From: Bacteroidota bacterium
GTDB lineage: Bacteria; Bacteroidota; Bacteroidia; Chitinophagales; Chitinophagaceae
Direction of reading: 5' to 3'
NCBI GenBank assembly: GCA_023386045.1
Contig: JAEWKK010000019.1
Span: 62,001 to 126,000 of the forward strand
DNA: 64,000 bases
Shown piece after piece: positions 44,401 to 53,044 of the stretch. The notes under the pieces were generated by a model, which ran no database searches, was not told the DNA's origin, and saw only the letters and a list, made by a program, of their open reading frames with translations. The position numbers and the translations under genes were made by a program. The number at the start of each line of letters is the position of its first letter. Positions within the stretch are counted from its first letter, which is position 1.

Positions 44401-44542
44401 CTGATACAGAAGCGCCGGCAATGCCCCTGCCAGCTGTATCTATGACTTTCCCCGATACTACCCTATCCTGTGCAATACCTGAAATGGATAAAAGTAAAAA
44501 TAGAGGCAGCCCGATCGCGTAGAGCAATTTTCTCAGATCCAT
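41465..44542 (-). CDS. susC: SusC-like TonB-linked outer-membrane transporter
   Basis: A 1025-residue protein: signal peptide, carboxypeptidase-regulatory-like domain (VSGKVIDTAGRGIAGASVSV), TonB box region (NEIVVIGYGTARKRDLTGSV), plug (VAGVQITSNGGAPGAGSTIRIRGG in two parts, then DVEIDGVPI-type PLIVIDGVPID), and a long barrel ending YVVSVNLNF. It imports oligosaccharides using TonB energy, with SusD. The start is the ATG at 44542. The 116 bases upstream separate it from the regulator gene on the same strand. Confidence 0.96.
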   Translation of the reverse strand: MDLRKLLYAIGLPLFLLLSISGIAQDRVVSGKVIDTAGRGIAGASVSVKGQPSRGTTTNNEGDFSLSVPSSATTLLISSIGYAMQEINITGQNRVDVTMQSVSGNLNEIVVIGYGTARKRDLTGSVTNVTAKDFNKGAITTPEQLIAGKVAGVQITSNGGAPGAGSTIRIRGGASLNASNDPLIVIDGVPIDNGNIAGAANPLALINPNDIESFNILKDASATAIYGSRASNGVIIITTKKGRSGKPKFNFTSQNSISTLPKKADVLTADEFRTFVNKYGSSSQIGLLGAANTDWQDEIYDNAFTTDNNISVSGSIKSYLPYRLSLGYLNQDGLLRTGNLNRKSASLSLTPSLLNNHLKIDVNLKGSISNSRFADEGAIGNAVRFDPTKPVKTGDKRFGGYYEWLDASSTTGLKELAPLNPVGLLEQRNDKSEVKRSIGNIQFDYKLHFLPDLRVNLNLGYDVSKGEGTVRIPDSAASSYLRSADAKHGGVNNRYLQEKSNTLLESYLNYTKDIKTIKSRVDATAGYSYQRFLRTVYNAEKSSTGKLYQNPDGSLDTIPTNGTRWDPYSDRTTDGYLVSFPKYAFDKPENILISFFGRLNYTFNNKYLLTATLRRDGSSRFSKDNRWGWFPSAAFAWRMKDENFLKNSRVISDLKLRLGYGTTGQQEGIGLYDYIPRYTQSNSQAQYQFDTSFYYMYRPEKYNPNLKWEQTTTYNAGLDYAFFSGRISGSLDFYLKKTTDLLSEINQPAGTGFGNRIIANIGSMENRGVELTVNTQVVRNKNVSWDFGFNATYNKNEITKLSFVNDPKSPGNLVGGIAGGVGSTIQVHTVGFPKSSFYVYQQIYDKAGNPIEGLFEDRNRDGLINDDDLYRYKAPDPDVFLGAYSNVNYKNWDAGFALRANIGNYVYNNRFANTGTVRNIIDPLGYLANGTRNVLETNFQGSGDKYFFSDYFVENASFLRMDNIYVGYNAGAVLHKNTSLRLGATVQNVFTITNYKGIDPEVPGGIDNNFYPRPRNYVVSVNLNF

Positions 44543-44658
44543 AAGCAATCAATGTTTGTTTAAAAAGCAGTAATGTGTATTAGAGACACAATTTTAGATA
44601 TTTTTTGTTTGATAGAAAATTTTCTTTAGGTTTTTTTTAACGAAATGGTTATTCCTTA

Positions 44659-45390
44659 CTACACAGAAATTTTTGCTGTACGTGGTCTTACAGGCTTGCC
44701 GGTGCTTTTTAGTTGGGTTTTGAGTTTATAGAGTTTTCCGGGGCGATGAGGTACGTCTTCTTCCATTTCATTGAGGTCAACCAGCCAGTTTTTTAGGTTG
44801 ATCCTTTTACGGAAATTGCGGCGGTCCAGTTCTACTCCAAGAATGGCTTCATAAAGATCCTGCAGTTCGCGAAGTGAAAATTTATCGGGCAGCAGGTTAA
44901 AAACTACGGGGTGCTCAATGATCTTTTCACGAAGGCATTGTAAGGCCGTGTCCAGTATCTGTTTATGGTCAAAGGCAAGTTTATCAATCGCCTCCACATT
45001 ATGCCAGTGAAGTTCATTGGCTGTGAGCTGTAGCTTATGGCTTTTAATATTGACCAGGGAGAAATAAGCTGTGGTGATCACCCTGCCAGAAGGATGTCGG
45101 TTGAGGTTTCCAAATGTGTGCACCTGCTCCAGGTAAACATCCTGCAAACCTGTTCTTTCTCTTAAAACCCTGTAAGGTGCTTCTTCCATGTCTTCATCTG
45201 GTCTGACTAGATCCCCAAGCAATGAATAAAGTCCTTCAAACTCTTCTAGATCCGATTTGATCAGCAGCACTTTCAGTTTTTTGTCGTCATATCCGAAAAT
45301 GACACAATCAACAGAAACGGCAATATTGAAGTATTCGAGGTGACTGCTTTTTTCAATGGCGGCTGTTTTCAAATGTCCGTTGAGCGGCAT
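44659..45390 (-). CDS. NUDIX-like sugar-responsive transcription regulator (NrtR/AraR-like)
   Basis: The 243-residue protein has a NUDIX-type N-domain (about 20-150) and a winged-helix C-domain (about 155-225, LPDKFSLRELQDLYEAILGV, then NFRKRINLKNWL). The NUDIX box is degenerate: GDLVRPDEDMEEAPYRVLRE lacks the catalytic REx2EE pattern, so it is likely a sensor, not a hydrolase. Related Bacteroidota regulators (AraR of B. thetaiotaomicron) sense pentoses. It sits between GH13 and susC and is the best candidate for controlling the locus. Confidence 0.85.
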   Translation of the reverse strand: MPLNGHLKTAAIEKSSHLEYFNIAVSVDCVIFGYDDKKLKVLLIKSDLEEFEGLYSLLGDLVRPDEDMEEAPYRVLRERTGLQDVYLEQVHTFGNLNRHPSGRVITTAYFSLVNIKSHKLQLTANELHWHNVEAIDKLAFDHKQILDTALQCLREKIIEHPVVFNLLPDKFSLRELQDLYEAILGVELDRRNFRKRINLKNWLVDLNEMEEDVPHRPGKLYKLKTQLKSTGKPVRPRTAKISV

Positions 45391-45396
45391 ACGCAA

Positions 45397-48294
45397 TTAT
45401 TGAAAGGTGACTTGTAAAGATTTGGTGGTGTTGGCGGTTCTGATCGTAATATAATAATGACCTTTTACTTTTGTTTTATTCTCAAGTGAAAGCTGGTGAG
45501 CCCCTTTCACTAAAAAACCTTTGTACAAGCTGTTAACATGTTGCCCCAGTGCATTGTACAAGTCAATGGAAACAAGGTTTGATTTTGGCAATCGTAAATC
45601 CAGCATGAATTGTGAGGTTGCAGGATTGGGAAATGCGTTTGCTTCCAATTCCTGATGATCCCAGGGAACATTGATCACCGGCGTGATAGAAAGGTTGTTT
45701 ATGTTTCTATTGACATAAACACGGTATTCACCAGGCTGCAAACCGATGATCTCGGAATTACCTGTTGCTGTATATACCACATCATTCAGATAATCAAACC
45801 AGGCACCTCCAACAGGGAAAGTGATGTTACCAGTTTGTCCACTTACACTAAAATTTCCAATAACAAAAAGTCTTGAAGTATCTCCTGAATTTACCGAGAT
45901 CCATTTGATGGGCCCACTAAGATTCCTGTTTATCGTCCCACTCAAAAATGCTTCTTTATATAAGGGATGGTTCCGGAGTTGGAGAAGATCGCTATATACA
46001 TTGTACAGGTTTTTTCTCCTGCTATCCTGTAGAAAATCCCAGCGTATTGGTTTTGGATCAAGGCGGCAATTACTATTCACCGTTCCGTTTACGCAGGTAT
46101 TGATGGAATAATGATAACCCAGTTCTCCAAATTGCCAGATCATTTTTGGTCCCGGTATGGTCAGGAAAAATGCGGCATCCATTTCCATGCGTTTCAAAGC
46201 TGTAGTGGTATCCCTTGTATTATGCTGGCCTGATGAATTTCCAAAATTCAGGTTCATGTACATCAGGCGTTCTTCATCATGACTTTCCATGTAGGTTACC
46301 AGGTGTGGTTTTGTCCAGTTTCGCACTGAATGAATTCCATTTGAAAAGTCCCATTCGTTGGTATGACCCATAGCAGCCTGACCATAATTATAATTCATTT
46401 TACCCCAGAGCAGCATACCATAATCGGAGAGTGCCTGTTCTTCTGAGTTCTCAGCAAAATGCTCCAGGATCACATAAGCGTTGTTGGATTTTGACTGCAC
46501 CGTGTCATAATATTTTTTCCAGATAGCCACTCTTGACGCATCATACAAACTCCACTGGTTAACATCGCAATTGCCGCCGGGACAGGTATTGGTCTGAGTG
46601 AATCCTTTGGAAAGGTCAAAACGAAAACCATCGATCTTGTATTCCTGCAGCCAGTGCTCCACCACCCTGCTCACAAAATATCTGGTATCCAGGCTTTCAT
46701 GGTTCATATCATAACCCACATTGAATGCATGCCTTGGTGTGGGATTGAACCAGGGATTGTTGCTGGCAGGCCTGTTGTTGGCTGCATCCCAATACAATTG
46801 CACCATGGGTGATAGTCCAAAGGAATGGTTCAATGCAATATCCATGATCACCGCTATGCCTTTTTTATGGCAGGAATCAATAAATTCTTTCAGGGTGTTC
46901 TTTGGTCCATAAAACTTATCTGGTGCGAAATAAAAATCCGGATTGTATCCCCAACTGTTATTGCCCTCGAACTCATTGAAAGGCATGATCTGAATGGCAT
47001 TGACACCTAGTTTTTTCAGGTAATTTAGACTGTCTCTTATTGTTTTCCAGTCGTGTGCTGCAACAAAATCCCTGACCAGCAATTCATAAATCACCAGTCC
47101 TCTTTTATCAGGACGATTAAAATTGGTGCTGCTCCAGTTGTAAGCAGGAGCAGCTGTTTGCAACAAGCTTACAATACCAGTTTGGCCGGCAGGATAGGAA
47201 CGCAGATTAGGATAGGTTGCAGCAGGAATATTCTGGTCATGACTCTGGTTGTTCTCACCTATATATGGATCCAATATCTTTTCAGCATAAGGATCAGCGA
47301 TCTTTAGATTGCCATCAACCATATATTGATAAGCATATTCTGTTCCGGGTGTAAGTCCCGTGATCTGTAACCACCAATAAATACCATCAGGTGTTTTATT
47401 CATCATGTACTGAGGCTGCTCGGTCCAGTTGCTGCCTGGAAATTCTCCAATCACGCCTACACGTGTTTTAGAAGGAGCTTTTAAAACCAATGTCACAGCT
47501 GTATTTCCAGCCGCGTAATTAATTCCTTCTCTTACACCTGCGGGAAGAGGAGCAACAGCAACAGCCGGTGAAACAAAAAACTGGAGGGTATCTCTTTTTA
47601 CAGCAGAACCATTATCCGCTTCAGCGATGATGATATTGTTCCCGGCAGTGGTTAAAGTTGGTGTAGCATTAATGGAAGTACTTGCAGCTGAAGTCTGGAT
47701 TAGTGAACCGTTTAGGAAAAGTTTCAAAGTTGATGTTGAACTGGAAACCGCTGCAATATTGATACTCTCGCCTACAGTTTTGTTCACCGGTTCAGGTACC
47801 GGCTGGTATTTGGGCTCTCTGAAAGGCTCGGTAATTCTAACAGCAAGACTGTTGTCGTAAATGGGAACGTACATATCGCTTCCATCCGCGTTCCGTTGTG
47901 CCTGGCAAGTCGTACATCCTCCTGCGCGAAATAAAATGGCAATGGCTTTTAACTGCTCACCTGCAGCGAGGTTAAAAAAAACTCTCGGGTTATTGATGGT
48001 ATAAGCCCATTTATAAGTAGAACCTGGAACTGCCAGTGCAGCAGCTTCTGTTGATCCCCAGGTAAAAGGAACATGCAGCCAGTTGGAAGGACCAGTACTT
48101 AAATTAGTGATGGCTCCAACATGCACATATACATTACCGTTGTAACCTAAGAGTCCCTGGTTACCTTTGGTGGCATCTACTGTAATCGTGATATTATCTG
48201 TATCAGTTGGAAATGCAGGTGTCCAGGTCAGTAACTGTGCAACAGCACCGAAGCTGCAAAAAGCAGCAACAAGAAGTAGCAGCAATCTCTTCAT
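45397..48294 (-). CDS. GH13 alpha-amylase-family enzyme with T9SS sorting domain
   Basis: The 965-residue secreted enzyme has a signal peptide, N-terminal Ig-like and E-set (CBM48-like) domains (about 20-330), and the GH13 barrel (about 375-760) with nucleophile Asp560 in GFRFDLSKG, acid/base Glu611 in VILEHFAEN and Asp673 in MESHDEERL. After a beta domain comes a type IX secretion C-terminal domain (NAFPNPATSQFMLDLRLPKS and on). The substrate is an alpha-glucan or related glycan. The start is ATG 48294. It ends 6 bases before the regulator start. Confidence 0.92.
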   Translation of the reverse strand: MKRLLLLLVAAFCSFGAVAQLLTWTPAFPTDTDNITITVDATKGNQGLLGYNGNVYVHVGAITNLSTGPSNWLHVPFTWGSTEAAALAVPGSTYKWAYTINNPRVFFNLAAGEQLKAIAILFRAGGCTTCQAQRNADGSDMYVPIYDNSLAVRITEPFREPKYQPVPEPVNKTVGESINIAAVSSSTSTLKLFLNGSLIQTSAASTSINATPTLTTAGNNIIIAEADNGSAVKRDTLQFFVSPAVAVAPLPAGVREGINYAAGNTAVTLVLKAPSKTRVGVIGEFPGSNWTEQPQYMMNKTPDGIYWWLQITGLTPGTEYAYQYMVDGNLKIADPYAEKILDPYIGENNQSHDQNIPAATYPNLRSYPAGQTGIVSLLQTAAPAYNWSSTNFNRPDKRGLVIYELLVRDFVAAHDWKTIRDSLNYLKKLGVNAIQIMPFNEFEGNNSWGYNPDFYFAPDKFYGPKNTLKEFIDSCHKKGIAVIMDIALNHSFGLSPMVQLYWDAANNRPASNNPWFNPTPRHAFNVGYDMNHESLDTRYFVSRVVEHWLQEYKIDGFRFDLSKGFTQTNTCPGGNCDVNQWSLYDASRVAIWKKYYDTVQSKSNNAYVILEHFAENSEEQALSDYGMLLWGKMNYNYGQAAMGHTNEWDFSNGIHSVRNWTKPHLVTYMESHDEERLMYMNLNFGNSSGQHNTRDTTTALKRMEMDAAFFLTIPGPKMIWQFGELGYHYSINTCVNGTVNSNCRLDPKPIRWDFLQDSRRKNLYNVYSDLLQLRNHPLYKEAFLSGTINRNLSGPIKWISVNSGDTSRLFVIGNFSVSGQTGNITFPVGGAWFDYLNDVVYTATGNSEIIGLQPGEYRVYVNRNINNLSITPVINVPWDHQELEANAFPNPATSQFMLDLRLPKSNLVSIDLYNALGQHVNSLYKGFLVKGAHQLSLENKTKVKGHYYITIRTANTTKSLQVTFQ

Positions 48295-48383
48295 AGCAAT
48301 CAATCTGGCTTCTAAGTTAATGCTATAATATGTACTTGGCACACATTACTAAAAGAAATTTTTAAGCCTTTATTTTTACATTA

Positions 48384-50477
48384 ATGAAATCAAGCGGGAC
48401 CAAGGAAATTCAGGACAAAACAGCCCAGTGGCTGGAGGATATAAAAAAAGACAAGGCAAGTCCGACAAGGATCGATGAGCTTAGAGAGATCTTACGTTTT
48501 CATGAACACAGGTATTACATTCAAAACGATCCACTGATCTCTGATTTTGAATACGACAGCTTATATAAACAACTGGAGGCATTTGAAAAAGAGAATCCCG
48601 ACCTGGTGGTTCCAGATTCTCCAACCCAGCGGGTAGCCAAAGGACTGACAAAGGATTTTCCATCTGTTCAGCATTTGGTTCCCATGCTTTCCCTCGATAA
48701 CTCCTATAACAGTGAAGACCTGGTCGATTTTGACCGGCGAGCCAGGGAGCTCACTGGCTTAAATGATATTGAATATTGTGTTGAACCAAAGTTCGACGGA
48801 GCCAGCATCTCCCTTGTTTATGAAAATGACCAGCTGGTGAGGGGTGCCACCAGGGGTGATGGTGTAAGGGGTGATGAGATCACACCAAATATCCGGCAGA
48901 TAAGGACCATACCACTTTCAGCCAGGTTTTCCTCACATGGCCTGCAGTCTGTAGAAATCAGGGGTGAAGTGCTGATCAACAAGGACAATTTCAAAAAATT
49001 CAATGAAGCACTTACCGAACAGGGTCTTGCGCCTCTTGCCAATCCCCGTAATGCGGCAGCCGGCACTTTGAGGATCAAAGATCCCCTGGAAGTAAAGCGC
49101 AGGAAGCTGGAGGCTTTTGTTTACCATATCAGCTATTATACTTTAAGCGATACCGGTACTGATCTTCACAAACATTCCCAGGCGCTTGAAATGCTTGACG
49201 AACTTGGATTCAGAAGTCCTGATAAAGAAAAGAAAGTGCTTAAAGGAATTCAAGCCGTCATAGAGTATTGTAAGGAATTCGAGATCAAAAGGGACGAGCT
49301 GCCTTATGAAATTGACGGCATGGTGATTAAGGTAAATGAGTTTCAGCTTCAGGATAAGATGGGCATGACTACCCATCATCCCCGCTGGGCCATTGCATTT
49401 AAATTCAAGGCCAGGCAGGCTACCAGTAAATTATTGCGTGTTGAATACCAGGTAGGCCGCACAGGTAATATCGGTCCTGTGGCCAAGATAGATCCGGTTC
49501 ATATTGGTGGCGTTACGGTAAGCTCTGTTTCATTGTTCAATGAAGACGTGATCCGTGAAAAAGATATCCGGGTGGGCGATACAGTCCTGGTAGAAAGAGC
49601 AGGTGATGTAATTCCTTACATTGTAAAACCACTTACCGAATTGCGCAACGGTAAGGAACAGCCGATCCATTTTCCAAAGCATTGTCCCTCCTGTGGTACA
49701 GTTCTCTTCAAATCCGAAGAAGAAGCCGCCTGGCGATGCATCAATATCAATTGCCCGGCACAGGTGCTTGAAAGACTGATCCATTTTGCTTCAAGAGATG
49801 CCATGGACATCCGTGGCCTGGGTGCTGCCCTCATCGAGAAATTTTACAGCCTGGGCATGCTCACTTCTATACCACAGGTATACCAGCTGAATTATGAAGC
49901 CATTGCCCAACTGGAAGGCTTTGGGAAAAAATCAATTGACAATCTAAAGGCAGCTATTGAAAACTCTAAAACCCAACCGCTGCACCGTTTGATCTATGCC
50001 CTGGGTATCCGGTATGTAGGAGAAACCATGGCAAAAACGCTGGCTCATGCCATCGACCATTTGCTGGACCTCAAAAAATTTGATGAAGAAAAACTACAAC
50101 AACTGGAAGACGTGGGTCCTAAAGTGGCTGGAAGTGTGGTACAATTCTTCAACAATCCGGAAAATATTGAGTTGATCAAAACGTTGGAATACCTGGGCCT
50201 CACGCTGAAAAATGAAAAAAAAGACATGGACCATGGAGGTAACCTTGATGGACAAACGTTTCTATTTACCGGCACTATGGAAAAACTAAAGCGAAGTGAG
50301 GCAGAAGAAATGGTAGAAAAAAATGGAGGAAAGATCGTTTCAGGCGTCAGTAGTAAGCTGAATTATCTTGTTGTTGGAGAAGATGCCGGGAGCAAACTTG
50401 AAAAAGCAAAAAAGATTTCCAGCATAAGGATCATTTCCGAAGACCAGTTCCTCAATATGATTCAACCCGAAGAATAA
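48384..50477 (+). CDS. ligA: NAD-dependent DNA ligase
   Basis: The 697-residue protein joins nicks in DNA during replication and repair, using NAD. It has the Ia domain with HEHRYYIQNDPLISDFEYD, adenylation Lys136 in EPKFDGAS, an OB fold, a Cys4 zinc finger (CPSCG, then CININC), helix-hairpin-helix repeats, and a C-terminal BRCT domain (GQTFLFTGTMEKLKR). All parts are present and length is normal. It is on the plus strand, divergent from the GH13 gene. Confidence 0.97.
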   Translation: MKSSGTKEIQDKTAQWLEDIKKDKASPTRIDELREILRFHEHRYYIQNDPLISDFEYDSLYKQLEAFEKENPDLVVPDSPTQRVAKGLTKDFPSVQHLVPMLSLDNSYNSEDLVDFDRRARELTGLNDIEYCVEPKFDGASISLVYENDQLVRGATRGDGVRGDEITPNIRQIRTIPLSARFSSHGLQSVEIRGEVLINKDNFKKFNEALTEQGLAPLANPRNAAAGTLRIKDPLEVKRRKLEAFVYHISYYTLSDTGTDLHKHSQALEMLDELGFRSPDKEKKVLKGIQAVIEYCKEFEIKRDELPYEIDGMVIKVNEFQLQDKMGMTTHHPRWAIAFKFKARQATSKLLRVEYQVGRTGNIGPVAKIDPVHIGGVTVSSVSLFNEDVIREKDIRVGDTVLVERAGDVIPYIVKPLTELRNGKEQPIHFPKHCPSCGTVLFKSEEEAAWRCININCPAQVLERLIHFASRDAMDIRGLGAALIEKFYSLGMLTSIPQVYQLNYEAIAQLEGFGKKSIDNLKAAIENSKTQPLHRLIYALGIRYVGETMAKTLAHAIDHLLDLKKFDEEKLQQLEDVGPKVAGSVVQFFNNPENIELIKTLEYLGLTLKNEKKDMDHGGNLDGQTFLFTGTMEKLKRSEAEEMVEKNGGKIVSGVSSKLNYLVVGEDAGSKLEKAKKISSIRIISEDQFLNMIQPEE

Positions 50478-50580
50478 ACAGGCTTTTAACTGCGGATGAT
50501 GTATAGCTATCTGTGGTCGGCATAAAATTTATAGTTGTTTGTTTAGCATTTGCACTCACACATTTTGCAAATCAACAGAT

Positions 50581-51141
50581 ATGATCAAAAAAATGCCAGG
50601 TGAAGTTTGGAAAACTTTGGTTTTCAGTGGTAGTAAGGATCTCCGCAACCGTTATGCAGTTTCTTCTTTAGGAAGAATCGCCAGTTTTAAGGAAGATGTA
50701 CTCAAAGATGGTAAACTACTGAACGGATCGCTCACAACCGGGTACCGTACATTGAACCTCCATCGTCCAGGACATAAAGGTACCCTTTACATTCACCGGG
50801 AGTTGGCCAAATTGTTTCTAAAAAAACCTTCACCCAAGTACAGGTATGTAATTCATAAAAATTTCAACAAGCTGGATAATTCTGTAAAAAACCTGGCCTG
50901 GGCCACTTTAGATGAAATGATCGCCCACCAGCAAAACAGTCCGGCCAAAATTGCCTATAAGGAAAAGCAGGCCAACAAGGAAACAGGATTAAAACTCAAA
51001 GCCAGCCAGGTGAAAAAGATCAAGGAATTACTGAACAGCACCAATCGCCGCCTGACCATACGCCAACTGGCAGAAAAATATAATGTCAGCGAAATGACCA
51101 TGTACCGGATCAAGAGCGGTGAAAACTGGTCGAGGATTTAA
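50581..51141 (+). CDS. NUMOD4/HNH-like homing-endonuclease-type protein with C-terminal HTH
   Basis: A 186-residue protein. It has a NUMOD4-like N-part (EVWKTLVFSGSK, YAVSSLGRIASFKED), an HNH-type core (IHRELAKLFL, then VIHKNFNKLDNSVKNLAWAT), and a C-terminal helix-turn-helix (TIRQLAEKYNVSEMTMYRIK). The usual second His/Asn set looks partly altered. Free-standing proteins like this are mobile endonucleases or domesticated DNA-binding regulators. The start is ATG 50581. No intron or intein was seen nearby. Confidence 0.75.
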   Translation: MIKKMPGEVWKTLVFSGSKDLRNRYAVSSLGRIASFKEDVLKDGKLLNGSLTTGYRTLNLHRPGHKGTLYIHRELAKLFLKKPSPKYRYVIHKNFNKLDNSVKNLAWATLDEMIAHQQNSPAKIAYKEKQANKETGLKLKASQVKKIKELLNSTNRRLTIRQLAEKYNVSEMTMYRIKSGENWSRI

Positions 51142-51304
51142 TCTCTCCTTTCTTATATCTACTTCAATTCTGGGAATTCAATTAACCTGATTCATCTTTG
51201 CATCATTTCAATTGTATTTATTGAGATTGTTATCGACAATGGTAGATGACCTCATAAATTAGTTTGAACTAAATTTAAAAGGCAAAGCAAAGAATCTTAC
51301 AATC

Positions 51305-51976
51305 ATGTTGGAACCACAAACATTAAAGTTTCTCAGGCAACTTAAAAAAAACAACCAGAAAGAATGGTTTGACGCTCATCGCGCCCAGTATGAAGCCGCA
51401 AAAATTGATTATTCCAATTTTATACAGCTGGTGATTGATGCGCTTCAGAAATCGGATACAACCATAACCGGGCTTAGTTCAAAAGACTGCCTGTTTCGCA
51501 TTAACCGCGACATTCGTTTTTCGAAGGACAAAACTCCTTATAAATCTAATTTCGGCGCGAGCATCAAAAGAGGAGGAAGAAAATCTCCCTTCGCCGGGTA
51601 TTATTTTCACTGCGAACCCGGCTCAAGTTTTATTGGTGGAGGACTTTGGATGCCAGATGCCTCTGTTCTTAAAAACATGAGACAGGAAATTGATTACAAC
51701 TGGGATGAATTTCAATCTATCATCAAAGAGAAAAAATTCAAGAAGATTTATGGAGATCTTTACATGGAAGGAAATATCAGCCTGAGCACCATGCCAAAGG
51801 GATATGAAAAAGAAAATCCAGCAGCCCCTTATCTCAAACTGAAAAGCTTTATCGCAGAAACCAGTGTGTCTGATGAAGAACTGACCACAGCCGCTTTGCA
51901 TAAAAAAACTGTTGCGGCTTTCCAGGCATTACAGCCCTTATTGAATTTTATCAACCGTACCATTGATGCCGGCTAA
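51305..51976 (+). CDS. DUF2461 family protein
   Basis: The 223-residue protein matches DUF2461 throughout: LKFLRQLKKNNQKEWFDAHR at the start, then FRINRDIRFSKDKTPYKSNF, a YYFHCEPGSSFIGGGLW core, and LKLKSFIAE. The function of the family is unknown. Its last bases overlap the start of the patatin gene, which suggests co-transcription. Confidence 0.93.
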   Translation: MLEPQTLKFLRQLKKNNQKEWFDAHRAQYEAAKIDYSNFIQLVIDALQKSDTTITGLSSKDCLFRINRDIRFSKDKTPYKSNFGASIKRGGRKSPFAGYYFHCEPGSSFIGGGLWMPDASVLKNMRQEIDYNWDEFQSIIKEKKFKKIYGDLYMEGNISLSTMPKGYEKENPAAPYLKLKSFIAETSVSDEELTTAALHKKTVAAFQALQPLLNFINRTIDAG

Positions 51977-52990
51977 ATTGAAGATATTCCTTACTGTGTT
52001 TTTATTAATGAGAGCTTTTGCATTTTATGCTCAGCAACCCGTTATTAAAAACCTGGTATTCGAAGGTGCGGGAATGAGAGGCATTGCCTACACAGGCGCG
52101 ATCAGTGAACTTGAAAAAAATGGGCAGCTGGAAAAAGTAGAACGTGTGGCAGGAACATCTTCTGGTGCAATTACTGCTTTACTGATCTCACTTGGCTATA
52201 CCGCTGATGAAATCACAGCTATCGTTTATCGTACACCTTTCAAAAAATTTAATGATGGTAGATTTTTTTTGATCGGAGGCATCAACCGTTTTCAAAAATA
52301 CTATGGCTGGTACCGGGGAAGGCAGTTTGAAAAATGGTTGTCCGGGTTGATCGCAGCAAAAACAGGTGATGCGAATATCAGTTTTGCGGATCTTAGGAAA
52401 AAAGGTTTCAGACAATTGTATGTTACAGGAACCTGCATCAACAAACAGATGCTGGTGATTTTTTCACACGAAACCTATCCCAACATGAAAGTGAAGGATG
52501 CCATCCGGATTTCGATGAGCATTCCACTTTATTTTGAAGCGGTCTTTCTAAATGCTTCCGGCAAGATCATCAATCATCCAAAAAATAAGGAAGGACTGGA
52601 TATAATGCTGATGGAGGCTTAACAGGCAACTTTCCCATCAGTTTGTTTGACAGCACCCGGTACTTAGACACTGCTCTTAAAAATGAATTCATGGTCAATC
52701 AACAAACGATTGGCTTCAGGATAGACAGGCAGGAACAGGTAGAAAACGACAGTGCAGGCAAAGGACTGGCTCCTATGGAAGTTTATACAATTAAAGGATA
52801 CCTTAGTGCCTTCTACAATTTCATTGTTGAAAATCTCAACCGACAAATGCTTACCAGGTCCGACTGGCAAAGAACGGTATCTATCAGCGACGGTGATGTA
52901 AGGCCAAGGGTCAGAAAGCTGTCGAAAAAAGAGCTGCAAACACTGATCAGTAATGGCAGGTCTGCCTTTTTAAAATATGTATCGAAGTAG
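51966..52990 (+). pseudogene. Patatin-like phospholipase, frameshifted
   Basis: The first frame (51966-52622) has a signal peptide, the oxyanion motif EGAGMRG, and nucleophile Ser65 in GTSSGA. The catalytic Asp of the DGG motif, in ADGGLTGNFPISLFD (from 52607), lies in the other frame, which continues to 52990 with conserved tail sequence. A loss of one base between 52589 and 52609 explains the break; that second frame is closed by a TAA at 52586. Joined, it would be about 340 residues. Either a pseudogene or an assembly error. Confidence 0.8.
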
Positions 52991-53044
52991 TTGCATCATT
53001 TTTGTGCATGCAACTTTCTATTTTTTCAATTGTTAAATATTGTT

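Larger units (their letters stand above)
33611..48294 (-). other. Polysaccharide utilisation locus (galactan-type, with GH13 enzyme)
   Basis: In transcription order: GH13 enzyme, NUDIX-like regulator, SusC, SusD, two SusE-like lipoproteins, GH2-GH53. SusC and SusD form the import pore and lid; SusE-like proteins bind glycan at the surface; the glycoside hydrolases cut it. The order of SusC, SusD, SusE-like, GH53 and GH2 parallels the galactan locus of Bacteroides thetaiotaomicron. The GH13 member does not fit galactan and may serve alpha-glucan. Confidence 0.8.

Noticed and set aside
44543..44658. Bacteroidota promoter (TTTG and TAnnTTTG boxes) before susC
   Set aside because: No convincing pair at the right spacing was found by eye.
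33611..48294. Classical starch (Sus) locus
   Set aside because: SusE/F-like and GH13 genes fit, but the GH2-GH53 enzyme points to galactan and no SusA/SusB-type enzymes are present.
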